Shown: positions 56,607 through 64,000 of the stretch, piece by piece
How the letters are laid out: the number at the start of each line of letters is the position of its first letter
Numbering within the stretch: position 1 is the stretch's first letter
From: Chitinophagales bacterium
GTDB lineage: Bacteria > Bacteroidota > Bacteroidia > Chitinophagales > LD1
Assembly (NCBI GenBank): GCA_026129525.1
Contig: JAHCHW010000002.1
Coordinates: 310,001-374,000, forward strand
Length of the DNA stretch: 64,000 nt
Reading direction: 5' to 3'
Program-made: the position numbers and the translations under genes
Notes under the pieces: generated by a model
Database searches by the model: none
The model's input: only the letters and a program-made list of their open reading frames with translations
What the model was told of the DNA's origin: nothing

Positions 56607-56972
56607 TTACTGTGCCGGAGGTTGTTGGGCGGGCTGCTGTGTGCCCATTCCCTGATTTTGTTGCGGCAGGTTGCCGTTAAAGCCGTTTTTCATTTGCTGC
56701 TCTTCAATTTCCGATTTAGGCAGTGTTTGCGTAGCACTTGTTTTGCCCTTATCAACAAAAAAAGCTGTGGTAAGGCAGAAAAACAGAAGCCCTGCGGCAA
56801 AGCCCCATGTTAGCTTTTCAACAATATCGGTTGACCTGCGGGCGCCTAACAGTTGCTGACCAACTCCGCCAAACGAGCCGCTTAAGCCACCACCCTTGGG
56901 GTTTTGAATCAATACAATGGCGCCCAGCAATACCGCTAGCACAATTGACAGTATGGTAATGAAAACGTACAT
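56607..56972 (-). CDS. secG: Protein-export membrane protein SecG
   Basis: 121 residues. Two membrane segments (about 3-23 and 52-72) flank the SecG signature VLIQNPKGGGLSGSFGG. A Gln- and Pro-rich C-terminal tail (MGTQQPAQQPPAQ) follows, a common Bacteroidota extension. SecG helps SecYE/SecA translocation of proteins, including the signal-peptide proteins found here. One base separates it from the TPR gene upstream, so they are cotranscribed. Confidence 0.93.
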   Translation of the reverse strand: MYVFITILSIVLAVLLGAIVLIQNPKGGGLSGSFGGVGQQLLGARRSTDIVEKLTWGFAAGLLFFCLTTAFFVDKGKTSATQTLPKSEIEEQQMKNGFNGNLPQQNQGMGTQQPAQQPPAQ

Positions 56973-56973
56973 T

Positions 56974-57831
56974 TCAGATTAAGTTTTTGAGGTAATTAAT
57001 TCGGGCGGCAAATAAATCATTTTTTCCGGGATATTTCAAAGCCAACGCCTCGTATGCCTTAATTGCCTTTGCATACTTCTTTTGCGCCTCGTACAGTTTA
57101 GCCAATGTTTCGGTAACCATTTCGGGGGCAATTTCATTCTCCGATAGGGTACGCTTTACTTCTGTCTGTTTTTTCTTCTGTATCTGCTGCTCAATAAACT
57201 CATCCAAGCCTTTGCTGTACTGGGTTTCTTCTTTTACCAACTCATGCAAAAAGTCAACTGGAGTATTTTGAAGGATTAGCAGCTCCAATTCATCCTCTTT
57301 GTCAGGAACAGTTTCTGCAGGCAAGTTTGTTTCAACAACAGCATTGGTTTGTGTGGCACTTCCTGTAAACAAGTGAAGCCATTCATCGAATGTATGCTCT
57401 TCGCTTTTCGGCACTACAGATTGTTGGTTTTCTGCAATTGCCTGCTCAGGTGTTTCAGTTTTCACTTCCGTTGATTCAACCGGCTCGGTAACTTCAGGTT
57501 GTTCAGTTACTTGAGGAGGGGAAACTTCTTCTTCCAAAACGGGTTCAATGGCAGCTATTACGCTTTCGGATTGAGGAGTAAACTCCATCCCCTTCTTGAT
57601 AGGGGCAAAGTTGTTGAATAGCGAAAAAAATAATTCTCTGTCCTGCGTATAAATAGCCGCTAACTGCAATTGTTCATCGAAGCGGGGATGATTTTCCTGC
57701 TGATATTTTTTAGCTAATAGCAGGTGTGTTTCGTGTTGAAAAGGGTACTTGGAAACCATATCCTCCAACTGCGAAACAGTAAAGCGGTTAAGCAATTCGT
57801 AAAAATTCTGTTGACTGAAATTTGAAAACAT
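56974..57831 (-). CDS. Tetratricopeptide-type protein upstream of secG
   Basis: 285 residues. The N-terminus (QLEDMVSKYPFQHETHLLLAKKY) and the C-terminus (LAKLYEAQKKYAKAIKAYEALALKYPG) are TPR-like; the middle (about 95-165) is acidic and low in complexity, rich in Glu, Val, Pro and Thr. No signal peptide. A gene of this kind before secG is common in Bacteroidota. Role unknown; it may help assembly of envelope proteins. A TACATTTG box (57850-57843) lies 11 bases before the ATG. Confidence 0.75.
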   Translation of the reverse strand: MFSNFSQQNFYELLNRFTVSQLEDMVSKYPFQHETHLLLAKKYQQENHPRFDEQLQLAAIYTQDRELFFSLFNNFAPIKKGMEFTPQSESVIAAIEPVLEEEVSPPQVTEQPEVTEPVESTEVKTETPEQAIAENQQSVVPKSEEHTFDEWLHLFTGSATQTNAVVETNLPAETVPDKEDELELLILQNTPVDFLHELVKEETQYSKGLDEFIEQQIQKKKQTEVKRTLSENEIAPEMVTETLAKLYEAQKKYAKAIKAYEALALKYPGKNDLFAARINYLKNLI

Positions 57832-57842
57832 ACGAAGGAGTG

Positions 57843-57850
57843 CAAATGTA
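57843..57850 (-). promoter_or_regulatory. Candidate -7 box for the TPR-secG unit
   Basis: The minus strand reads TACATTTG (TAnnTTTG consensus), with TTTC about 19 bases upstream in the -33 position. The leader would be only a few bases. Confidence 0.45.
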
Positions 57851-57898
57851 AAAGAAGAACTTTTTGAAAGTAGTGCTGTTTTGGCGAATTTGATTTAA

Positions 57899-58015
57899 GC
57901 GGTTTTCAGACGGCTTCGTTCCTCACCATGATGAGGGCTTCTCAGTAAGCCGGAAAGTTTATTCGACTTGTGCTATGGTAGTCTACGTACCGGATAGCTT
58001 CTGATGCAAAACCGC
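57899..58015 (+). ncRNA. Candidate structured leader RNA
   Basis: An 8-bp closing stem, GCGGTTTT/AAAACCGC (57899-57906 and 58008-58015), encloses two arms: CGGCTT/AAGCCG (57911-57916 and 57947-57952), with inner CCTCA/TGAGG, and CTATGGTA/TACC-ATAG (57973-57980 and 57988-57997, 2-base bulge). It lies 41 bases before the ATG of the plus-strand TPR gene. It fits no riboswitch class I know. Strand is not certain. Confidence 0.4.
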
Positions 58016-58056
58016 ACAGCGAAAGTTTATAGTATTGCTCATGAAAAATTCAGCAC

Positions 58057-58911
58057 ATGACAGAGTTCGACAAACTGTGGGATTACAACAATCCTGCCGC
58101 CACCGAGGAAAAATTCAGGGAAGTTTTGCAATCTCTTTCGCCCGAAACAGATTTATCGGCTTTTCTTCAACTGCAAACTCAAATAGCCCGCACGTTCAGT
58201 TTGCGGAGAATGTTTGATGAAGCCCATGCCGTGTTAGATGAAGTGTTAACGCAACTGCCCAACGATGAAGAGGTAGCGCATGTTCGATACTACTTGGAAA
58301 GGGGACGAACTTTTAATACAGCAGGCAAAAAGACAGAAGCGCGCGAACAATTTTTAAAAGCAAAGGAACTTGCTGCTGCACTAAACGAAGATTTTTACAC
58401 TATTGATGCCATCCACATGCTTGCTATTGCAGCGGCACCCGAAGAAGCAATTGCACTAAACGAAGAAGGGGTAATTTTGGCAGAAAGTTCAAACAACGAA
58501 CGAGCAAAGGGCTGGTTAGGTGCATTGTATAACAATTTGGCTTGGTCGTACTTCGATAAAGGAGAGTTTGAAAAAGCGCTAAGTGTTTTCCTTCGTGCCT
58601 TAAAGTGGCGGGATGAAAAAAAATCGCTCCGCGAAATTTTTATTGCCAAGTGGTGTGTGGCGCGAACACTTCGGGCACTTCACCGAACAGATGATGCCAT
58701 TACCATTCAGTTAGGCTTGCTCGAAGAAATGGTGGAAACCGACCAACCCGATGGCTATGTGTACGAAGAATTAGGGGAGTTATATCTTTCAAAAAATGAA
58801 GCAGTTTACAAAATGTATTTCGGATTTGCCTATAACGAACTTAGCAAAGACCAATGGTTGGCGGCAAACGAAAAAGCTCGATTAGAACGCATGAAGGAAC
58901 TTAGCGTGTAG
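58057..58911 (+). CDS. Tetratricopeptide-repeat protein
   Basis: 284 residues, soluble, no signal peptide. At least three TPR units are seen: YYLERGRTFNTAGKKTEARE, GALYNNLAWSYFDKGEFEKA and IFIAKWCVARTLRALHRTDD. TPR proteins mediate protein binding; no catalytic domain is attached. It is transcribed alone, preceded by a predicted structured leader and convergent with a T9SS gene 9 bases away. Confidence 0.85.
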   Translation: MTEFDKLWDYNNPAATEEKFREVLQSLSPETDLSAFLQLQTQIARTFSLRRMFDEAHAVLDEVLTQLPNDEEVAHVRYYLERGRTFNTAGKKTEAREQFLKAKELAAALNEDFYTIDAIHMLAIAAAPEEAIALNEEGVILAESSNNERAKGWLGALYNNLAWSYFDKGEFEKALSVFLRALKWRDEKKSLREIFIAKWCVARTLRALHRTDDAITIQLGLLEEMVETDQPDGYVYEELGELYLSKNEAVYKMYFGFAYNELSKDQWLAANEKARLERMKELSV

Positions 58912-58920
58912 GCTTTGAAC

Positions 58921-59811
58921 TTACAACTTTACAAACCTGAGCGCGTAGTTTTTTTCGCCTGTGTATATGCGAAGCGAATAAATACCCGGTGAGAGTACCG
59001 ATACATCAATTACACGCGATGTGGACTCTAACAACTGCTTGCCTTGTGCGTTTGCAACAACAAACCGCTCTGCAAAAAACACTTCTGCATCGTTCACCAT
59101 TACCGTAAGTGTTGCCGAAACCGGATTGGGGAACAGACGAGGACTGGTAAAGTCAACTTCACTTAATCGGGTAGAAATTGCTGGCGTAATTTGCCGCGAA
59201 AGTGTGTGCACCCGGTCGCCCGAATTATCCAAGTCGTTATTGGCATCCAAAGCCACCACATAAAAAGTAATACCGCCCACATCGGCAGCAGGCGCCAGCC
59301 AATTGTATTGCCATTGAATGGTGTTGTTTGCTACATCATCAATACCATCGGCAGTATGCTGAATCCAAACTTTGTTTTGTGTGGCGCATGGTCCCTGGTG
59401 CGGATGAGCTGCATCAATACGCTGTGTGCGCGATGGCTCTAAAAGAGTAATAATACCGGGCGAAGTGGTAATGTCGTTATCCTGCAATGCCACCATCTGA
59501 AAACCTCCGCGCACTAATCCTGTACGTGAAAGTGAAACAGTTACAGTGTATTGTTGACCTGGGATATAATTTGTATCAGCCCCACCCAAATTCAAACTGA
59601 GTTGTGCATTGCCGGAGTTGAGGGGAAAATCATCGTGGCAACCTGCGGTGGCACAAGTAAAATTGCCCGGAGGTTCACCGGCATAGCAACTTGGCGGACC
59701 GGCACTTTTGCGCGAGCCATCACCGGCACAAGCTTCGGTTTCATCGGTACGCGATGAAGAAAAAAGCAGCGCTGAGGCAAGCAGTATAAAAGCGAAGTAT
59801 ATCTTTCTCAT
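58921..59811 (-). CDS. Choice-of-anchor-V-type secreted protein with T9SS tail (second copy)
   Basis: 296 residues. Signal peptide, then a domain of about 200 residues with FTCATAGCHDDFPLNSG (C-x4-C-H), QQYTVTVSLSRTGLVRGGF and VGGITFYVVALDANND, the form of Reeler-like or choice-of-anchor-V domains. The C-terminus is a T9SS type A tail: LFPNPVSATLTV to GIYSLRIYTGEKNYALRFVKL region. Start and stop overlap the upstream paralogue by 4 bases (ATGA). Probable cell-surface or extracellular protein; function unknown. Confidence 0.78.
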   Translation of the reverse strand: MRKIYFAFILLASALLFSSSRTDETEACAGDGSRKSAGPPSCYAGEPPGNFTCATAGCHDDFPLNSGNAQLSLNLGGADTNYIPGQQYTVTVSLSRTGLVRGGFQMVALQDNDITTSPGIITLLEPSRTQRIDAAHPHQGPCATQNKVWIQHTADGIDDVANNTIQWQYNWLAPAADVGGITFYVVALDANNDLDNSGDRVHTLSRQITPAISTRLSEVDFTSPRLFPNPVSATLTVMVNDAEVFFAERFVVANAQGKQLLESTSRVIDVSVLSPGIYSLRIYTGEKNYALRFVKL

Positions 59812-60668
59812 TTTGCTATCATTACCTTTTGAGTTTCGGCATTGTTGCCCGAAACAATTTTGAGAAGATAAATGCCGGATGGTAGTACTAAAACATCAAG
59901 CATTGCAACTTGCTCACCGGCTTTATCGCTTCGAAAAGCAGAAACAAAAACATTTCTTGCCGATAAATCCGTCAGCATAATTTGCGTGTCGGAAGTTTTA
60001 GAAGAAGTGTATTGAACAATCAGACGCGATGAAGTAGGATTCGGGAAAACAGCAAAGCCAAGTTTACTCGTATTTTCATCCTCAAAACCTGTTGTTGCAG
60101 CCTGTAAAGAAATCTGTTTGGTATAAACGGTATCGCCTGCATCGGTGCCATCATTATCAGCCGCAACAGCAGCCGTATAAAAAGTAATTGCTCCTTCGTA
60201 AGCGGCAGGCGCTTTCCATTGAAACGACCACTTTCCTACCCCCGGAGCAAACGGCTCGGTGCCTGCATACTTATAAGTTACGTAGTGTCTGCCCGTATAT
60301 GTTCCCGTGCCGGTTTGTGTTTGTGTGCGTGCACTGTCGGTAATTAAAAAAGTGCCGGTGCTCTCGTTATTGTTGTTCAACGCCAGCAACTGAAACCCGA
60401 AGCGATGAATATTTGATTGCTGAAGCGAAACGGTGATGCTATACACTTCATTCGGTTCATACATTGCATTGCTGCAATCAACAGAAAGCAATGCCATGCC
60501 GGAGTTAATGGCGCTACCTGTATGGCAACCGCTTTTTGCACAGGTGTTTTCGCCCGGTGCGCCCGTGCTGCCGAGCGGTGCAGCATTTGAGGCAACATCG
60601 TGTACCCCCGATGTAACAAACAAACTACCTGCTGCCAGTAAAGCAATATACAACCACCTGTTTTGCAT
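59808..60668 (-). CDS. Choice-of-anchor-V-type secreted protein with T9SS tail (first copy)
   Basis: 286 residues, paralogue of the downstream gene. Signal peptide ends near VTSG; then GAPGENTCAKSGCHTGSAIN with the same C-x4-C-H motif, VYSITVSLQQSNIHRFGFQL and AITFYTAAVAADNDG. The T9SS type A tail reads VFPNPTSSRLIVQY and PSGIYLLKIVSGNNAETQKV. The GAPGE-C-CH segment looks like the start of cytochrome-like c motifs, but only one per protein is present. Preceded by a 15-bp hairpin that separates it from the propeller gene. Confidence 0.78.
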   Translation of the reverse strand: MQNRWLYIALLAAGSLFVTSGVHDVASNAAPLGSTGAPGENTCAKSGCHTGSAINSGMALLSVDCSNAMYEPNEVYSITVSLQQSNIHRFGFQLLALNNNNESTGTFLITDSARTQTQTGTGTYTGRHYVTYKYAGTEPFAPGVGKWSFQWKAPAAYEGAITFYTAAVAADNDGTDAGDTVYTKQISLQAATTGFEDENTSKLGFAVFPNPTSSRLIVQYTSSKTSDTQIMLTDLSARNVFVSAFRSDKAGEQVAMLDVLVLPSGIYLLKIVSGNNAETQKVMIAK

Positions 60669-60683
60669 AAAGTTTTTTTTAAG

Positions 60684-60720
60684 TTGTAGTCATCCGATAA
60701 ATTAAATCGGATGACTACAA
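60684..60720. terminator. Perfect 15-bp hairpin between two T9SS genes
   Basis: TTGTAGTCATCCGAT and ATCGGATGACTACAA pair perfectly with a 7-base loop. It starts 3 bases after the stop of the propeller gene. No T-run follows on the minus strand, so it may be a 3' end stabiliser or weak terminator. Confidence 0.6.
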
Positions 60721-60723
60721 ATA

Positions 60724-63117
60724 TCACTTTGCCACTTTACGGGTGGCAATCGTTTTTCCGTTTTCGATAATGCTAAGCACGTAAATTCCTTCGGCAATGG
60801 AAGAAGTATTGATGCGTGCCGCACCACTGTTCATTTTTTCTGTATGTATTACTCTTCCGGATACATCCGACAACACAACGTCAGTATTATCTGCCACACT
60901 TGCTTTTAGAGTTAGCTCATTGCTGAAAGGATTAGGAAATACCTGCACGATGGTTTCCGCCACATTCGCTACTCCGGTTGTTCCGTCTTGAGTAATGGTA
61001 ACCGTACTAATGCGCGAGCCGCCATCAGTTAATGTTACAGTTGATGAGCGGGTGACACCCGGATTTGCTGCCACCTGAATGGTAACTGTTTGGCTGAAAG
61101 CTCCCGAATCAACATTTACCATAACCCAGGTATCTGCCGCGCTGATTTGCCAATTGATGTTGCTGGTAATATCGTGGTAACTGGTTATACCTGCTACCGG
61201 TGCATGGATGGTTTGTTCGTTAATCACCAGCATGGTATCTACCAGTTCAAACTCGGCAATGCCATTGCTTTGTGCATTGTTTGTTTCGGTAGTTACGAAT
61301 ATGCGGCTGGTTACAAAACTTATTTTGTTGATGTTGGTATAGCTTGGCAAGTTGAATTGGTTGCCCGCTTCCACCCAACTTACCCCGCCATCGTAGCTTG
61401 CTACCACACCGCCTTTAAAACTTGCAACCACATAATCTTTTACAGCCGACATGTACTGAATGTGATTCGGATTAAGTGGCACTGCATTGAAATGCGAAAT
61501 GGCAATGGGCGCAGTTGCCGACCATGCTGCTGCATTGGCATCGGTAACAAATACTCCGCTGCCATCGGTTCCGGCAAATATTTTTCCGGCAGAAGAGGTA
61601 ACTCCGGTAACATTCAAATCGGTTAAACCGGTGTTGAATGCCACCCACAAAGTTGAGTCGCGGTGCTTTACAAATACCCCGTTTCCGTAAGTTCCCAAAA
61701 TCAAATTATTAGCATAGAAACCAAGCGAGGTAGCCACCGTATTTGCAGGTAACCCGTTATTGGCAGCCACCCAGATAGATGAAGCTAAATCCGATTGAAA
61801 AACTTTTCCCGCAGCATCAATCGCATATTTTCTGCCATTGCCTGTTACGATACGTTTAATATTCAATAGAGTTAATCCATTATTTTGTGGCGCCCAGTTC
61901 AATCCCTCATCGGCTGTTACAAAAACGCCTGCATTTGCAGTGGCGGCAAAAATCAGATTACCTCCTGTTTCTACATCATTTACATTCAAACTATCGGTTA
62001 ATCCGTTGTTGCGAATAACGGGATTAAGACCGATAGCTTTACTGATAGTAACACCATACTCGGTGGCAGTAACCACTAGCGAATCACCATTACCTGCAAC
62101 AGAATAAACATCAATGTTGGTCATACCGGTGTTGTTGGCCGACCAACTGATGGTGGCTGCATTCGATTTAAAGGCACCGAATTTGTATGTGCCAACTATC
62201 AGGGTATCGCCTACGGCTACAATAGCACCTATATCATTTGTTGGAAGCCCCACGTTGGCAGAAACCCAGTTTACCGCAGATGCAGCCGTTGTGTAAACCC
62301 CCGAATGCGAAGCCAAAAACCAATCGGTACCGTTGTTATCTACTCCGTGAACATGAATACCCGATGGCAAACCCGTACCGGCAGTTGTGTATGAAGGGCT
62401 GTTGGTAGTACTTGCTGAAGCCAAAATAAACAACCCGTCATCGTTTGACACCAACAACTCATCGGTTGATGCGTTGTAAGAAAAGTATTCGCTCTCTGAA
62501 ATGTTCAATGTGCTTGCATCGTTGAGGTCGAACCATGTATCTCCGTTATCATCCGAAGCAAAAACTCCGCCATCGGCAACCAATGCAAAAAAACGGTTGC
62601 CTCCTTTTGTAAGAGCGGTAATTTCTTTTTCGTTTAAAAGTGCGCTGTTTACGGCTGTCCAGTTCTGTCCTTTGTTAGTGGTTTTAAATAAACCATCACC
62701 GTTGCTCCCCGCTAAAATGGTATTGGTATCAACCGCTACGAGTGAAAGAATGCTCAAATTGGTAAGTCCGTTGTTTATTTTATTCCAGTACCGGTCGCTG
62801 CCCACCAAGCCGTTCAAAATAAAAATACCACTGTCGGCAGTAGCCGTGTAAAGTTCCGTGCCGCTGTGCGCCAATGCTGTGATGTACCCGCTTTTTAACC
62901 CCACCGCGCGCAAGCGCCACCCCACTAACTGATTGTTGGTACTTTCAAATACTCCGGCATCTTCGGTGCCTAAGTACACAATGCCATTAAACTGAATGCC
63001 CACATGAATAGAACCGCCCGTTAAACCTCGCGGGCCATAGTGAGCAAATGATGTAGTTGCAAAAAGAGAAAAGAACAGAACAGATAAAAATATGCGGAAT
63101 GAAAAAAGTGATTTCAT
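60724..63117 (-). CDS. Beta-propeller surface protein with BACON-like domain and T9SS tail
   Basis: 797 residues from ATG 63117 (a GTG upstream is less likely). Signal peptide, then about ten YVTN/BNR-like blades over residues 30-600, each with a pattern such as LFKTTNKGQNWTAVNSALLN or VFVTADEGLNWAPQNNGLT, as in sortilin/photosystem II stability-factor propellers. A BACON-like Ig domain follows (ADTWVMVNVDSGAFSQTVTI). The end is a T9SS type A tail (VFPNPFSNELTLKAS to GIYVLSIIENGKTIATRKV). Likely a cell-surface binding protein; ligand unknown. Confidence 0.82.
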   Translation of the reverse strand: MKSLFSFRIFLSVLFFSLFATTSFAHYGPRGLTGGSIHVGIQFNGIVYLGTEDAGVFESTNNQLVGWRLRAVGLKSGYITALAHSGTELYTATADSGIFILNGLVGSDRYWNKINNGLTNLSILSLVAVDTNTILAGSNGDGLFKTTNKGQNWTAVNSALLNEKEITALTKGGNRFFALVADGGVFASDDNGDTWFDLNDASTLNISESEYFSYNASTDELLVSNDDGLFILASASTTNSPSYTTAGTGLPSGIHVHGVDNNGTDWFLASHSGVYTTAASAVNWVSANVGLPTNDIGAIVAVGDTLIVGTYKFGAFKSNAATISWSANNTGMTNIDVYSVAGNGDSLVVTATEYGVTISKAIGLNPVIRNNGLTDSLNVNDVETGGNLIFAATANAGVFVTADEGLNWAPQNNGLTLLNIKRIVTGNGRKYAIDAAGKVFQSDLASSIWVAANNGLPANTVATSLGFYANNLILGTYGNGVFVKHRDSTLWVAFNTGLTDLNVTGVTSSAGKIFAGTDGSGVFVTDANAAAWSATAPIAISHFNAVPLNPNHIQYMSAVKDYVVASFKGGVVASYDGGVSWVEAGNQFNLPSYTNINKISFVTSRIFVTTETNNAQSNGIAEFELVDTMLVINEQTIHAPVAGITSYHDITSNINWQISAADTWVMVNVDSGAFSQTVTIQVAANPGVTRSSTVTLTDGGSRISTVTITQDGTTGVANVAETIVQVFPNPFSNELTLKASVADNTDVVLSDVSGRVIHTEKMNSGAARINTSSIAEGIYVLSIIENGKTIATRKVAK

Positions 63118-63203
63118 GAATAACTGATTTAAAAGTTTTAGAAAAAACAATCGCACTGTTTCAGCATTTGCCGGAAACAGTTTTAGAAAGAAAAGCAGAT
63201 AGG

Positions 63204-63575
63204 CTACGCTGCCGGAGGTTTTACTAAATCGGCTCTGTAATCAGAAAATGGAAGAGAGGTGCAGTATGGAGAAAATTTATCTAAAACAATTAAAGGAAAT
63301 GAAAAACCAACTCTCCAACTTTTACCATTTGAAACAATTTCATCTTTCTCCTTCACCAGATTTTTCGCTTGCTTCTTCTCACCTTCCTCAGCTTTTTTTA
63401 ATTGCTTGCTCAAATAACAATGTCCGTTGCAATTCAGCTTAGCATTATTTTTATTCTCGCAAAGTTTTTGGGTAATGTATGCTTTATTGAGTTGATAATA
63501 AACAACTACGCCTACCTGCACAACACTTTGCGCGAGAATAGTAAGGGTGAGAAAAACGGTAACGAGTTGTTTCAA
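63204..63575 (-). CDS. Small Cys-containing membrane protein, Bacteroidota type
   Basis: 123 residues. One N-terminal membrane segment (LVTVFLTLTILAQSVVQVGVVVYY), then a conserved block QLNKAYITQKLCENKNNAKL with NCNGHCYLSKQLKKAEEGEK, and a variable tail. I have seen this LCENK/CNGHCYL pattern in Bacteroidota proteins of unknown function, often near metal-related or TonB genes. The start is TTG at 63575; there is no in-frame ATG before an upstream stop. Function unknown. Confidence 0.6.
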   Translation of the reverse strand: MKQLVTVFLTLTILAQSVVQVGVVVYYQLNKAYITQKLCENKNNAKLNCNGHCYLSKQLKKAEEGEKKQAKNLVKEKDEIVSNGKSWRVGFSFPLIVLDKFSPYCTSLPFSDYRADLVKPPAA

Positions 63576-63629
63576 AGCAATGCAATGATAAATACATTAT
63601 CAGTAATTCCGAATGTGTATTCTCAGCCA

Positions 63630-64000
63630 TCAAAATAACTCCATTTGCCCTTTCAAATTCTCCTTGTGCAAAATGGCTGTTCTCCGCTCTTCAAACAAAC
63701 CGTAATCAAGTGCCGGAAGTTTTCTTCCGCTCATAAATTTCAGTTTAGCTAATAGATATTGTTGCTTTATCAACTCTGCAAAGTTGCCATCGCCTTTCAT
63801 TCTTCTGCCGTATTGCGAATCATTCAGGTTGCCGCCATGCATGGTTTTTATCTGGTTCAGCACTTTGTTGGCACGGTCCGGAAAATTTTTCCGCACCCAA
63901 CCTTCAAACAACAAACCGTTGTGTCCGTTCAGGCGTACCACAATGTAGGCTACACTCACCGCACCGGCATCGGCAACAGCTTTCACCAAGTCAAAAATTT
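63630..64000 (-). CDS. PA0069-like radical SAM protein, C-terminal part (5' end outside window)
   Basis: At least 123 residues, open to the right edge. The C-terminal region fits PA0069/Rv2578c-like radical SAM proteins: AGAVSVAYIVVRLNG, FEGWVRKNFPDRANKVLNQI and MHGGNLNDSQYGRRMKGDG. The iron-sulfur CxxxCxxC motif would lie outside. Internal TTG at 63989 is not the true start, because the frame stays open upstream. Function of this family is unknown. Confidence 0.75.
   Translation of the reverse strand, partial: IFDLVKAVADAGAVSVAYIVVRLNGHNGLLFEGWVRKNFPDRANKVLNQIKTMHGGNLNDSQYGRRMKGDGNFAELIKQQYLLAKLKFMSGRKLPALDYGLFEERRTAILHKENLKGQMELF

Noticed and set aside
57899..58015. tRNA or tmRNA from the closing stem GCGGTTTT/AAAACCGC
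   Set aside because: There is no TTCGA T-loop in place, no anticodon arm at normal spacing, and the length is wrong.

Overview
The window looks like a chromosomal segment of a Bacteroidota bacterium, probably from the Chitinophagales/Flavobacteriales side and perhaps an environmental genome. The evidence is four proteins with type IX secretion system (T9SS) type A C-terminal sorting tails, a giant repeat-rich surface protein with a DUF7948 N-terminus, PorT-like and DUF6029-like beta-barrels, an Omp28-type lipoprotein, a short primary sigma factor without region 1.1, TAnnTTTG-type -7 boxes upstream of several genes, and few Shine-Dalgarno sites. No rRNA, tRNA, CRISPR array, transposase or phage gene was recognised.

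Layout. 1-20.6 kb is one open frame on the minus strand that runs off the left edge (at least 6,873 codons): signal peptide, DUF7948, SBBP-like propeller, Ig/SprB modules, one non-repetitive domain, then four families of tandem modules. 21-24 kb is a minus-strand operon: nth, cation efflux, methyltransferase, NUDIX. 24-32.7 kb is mostly minus-strand housekeeping: a T9SS cargo protein, then GreA-like/DEAD-box helicase/FAD oxidoreductase, a SWIB protein, a DUF2306 protein, and accA-DUF6913-dapA. 32.7-38.4 kb has plus-strand genes: a phosphonatase-like HAD hydrolase, a DUF5690 transporter, and a metallophosphoesterase/glycosyltransferase/GDPD set. 38.4-41.6 kb holds an Omp28-like lipoprotein, a DUF6029-like barrel and a TlpA-like thioredoxin. 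41.6-46.5 kb is the most notable part: squalene synthase and squalene epoxidase on the minus strand, divergent from an oxidosqualene cyclase. 46.6-64 kb holds the primary sigma factor, msrB, an SLC13 permease, a neutral-ceramidase homologue, two barrel-less TonB-plug proteins, a TPR gene with secG, two choice-of-anchor-V T9SS proteins, a propeller T9SS protein and the end of a PA0069-like radical SAM gene.

How the genes work together. SQS makes squalene from farnesyl diphosphate, SQE makes 2,3-oxidosqualene, and the cyclase with a DCTAE motif closes it to a tetra- or pentacyclic triterpenol. All three core steps of sterol synthesis therefore sit within 5 kb. Cyclase residues that separate cycloartenol from lanosterol synthases are of the cycloartenol type (Tyr382, His448, Ile452). 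The surface genes depend on a T9SS encoded elsewhere. All function calls come from reading the translated sequence by eye; no database search was run.
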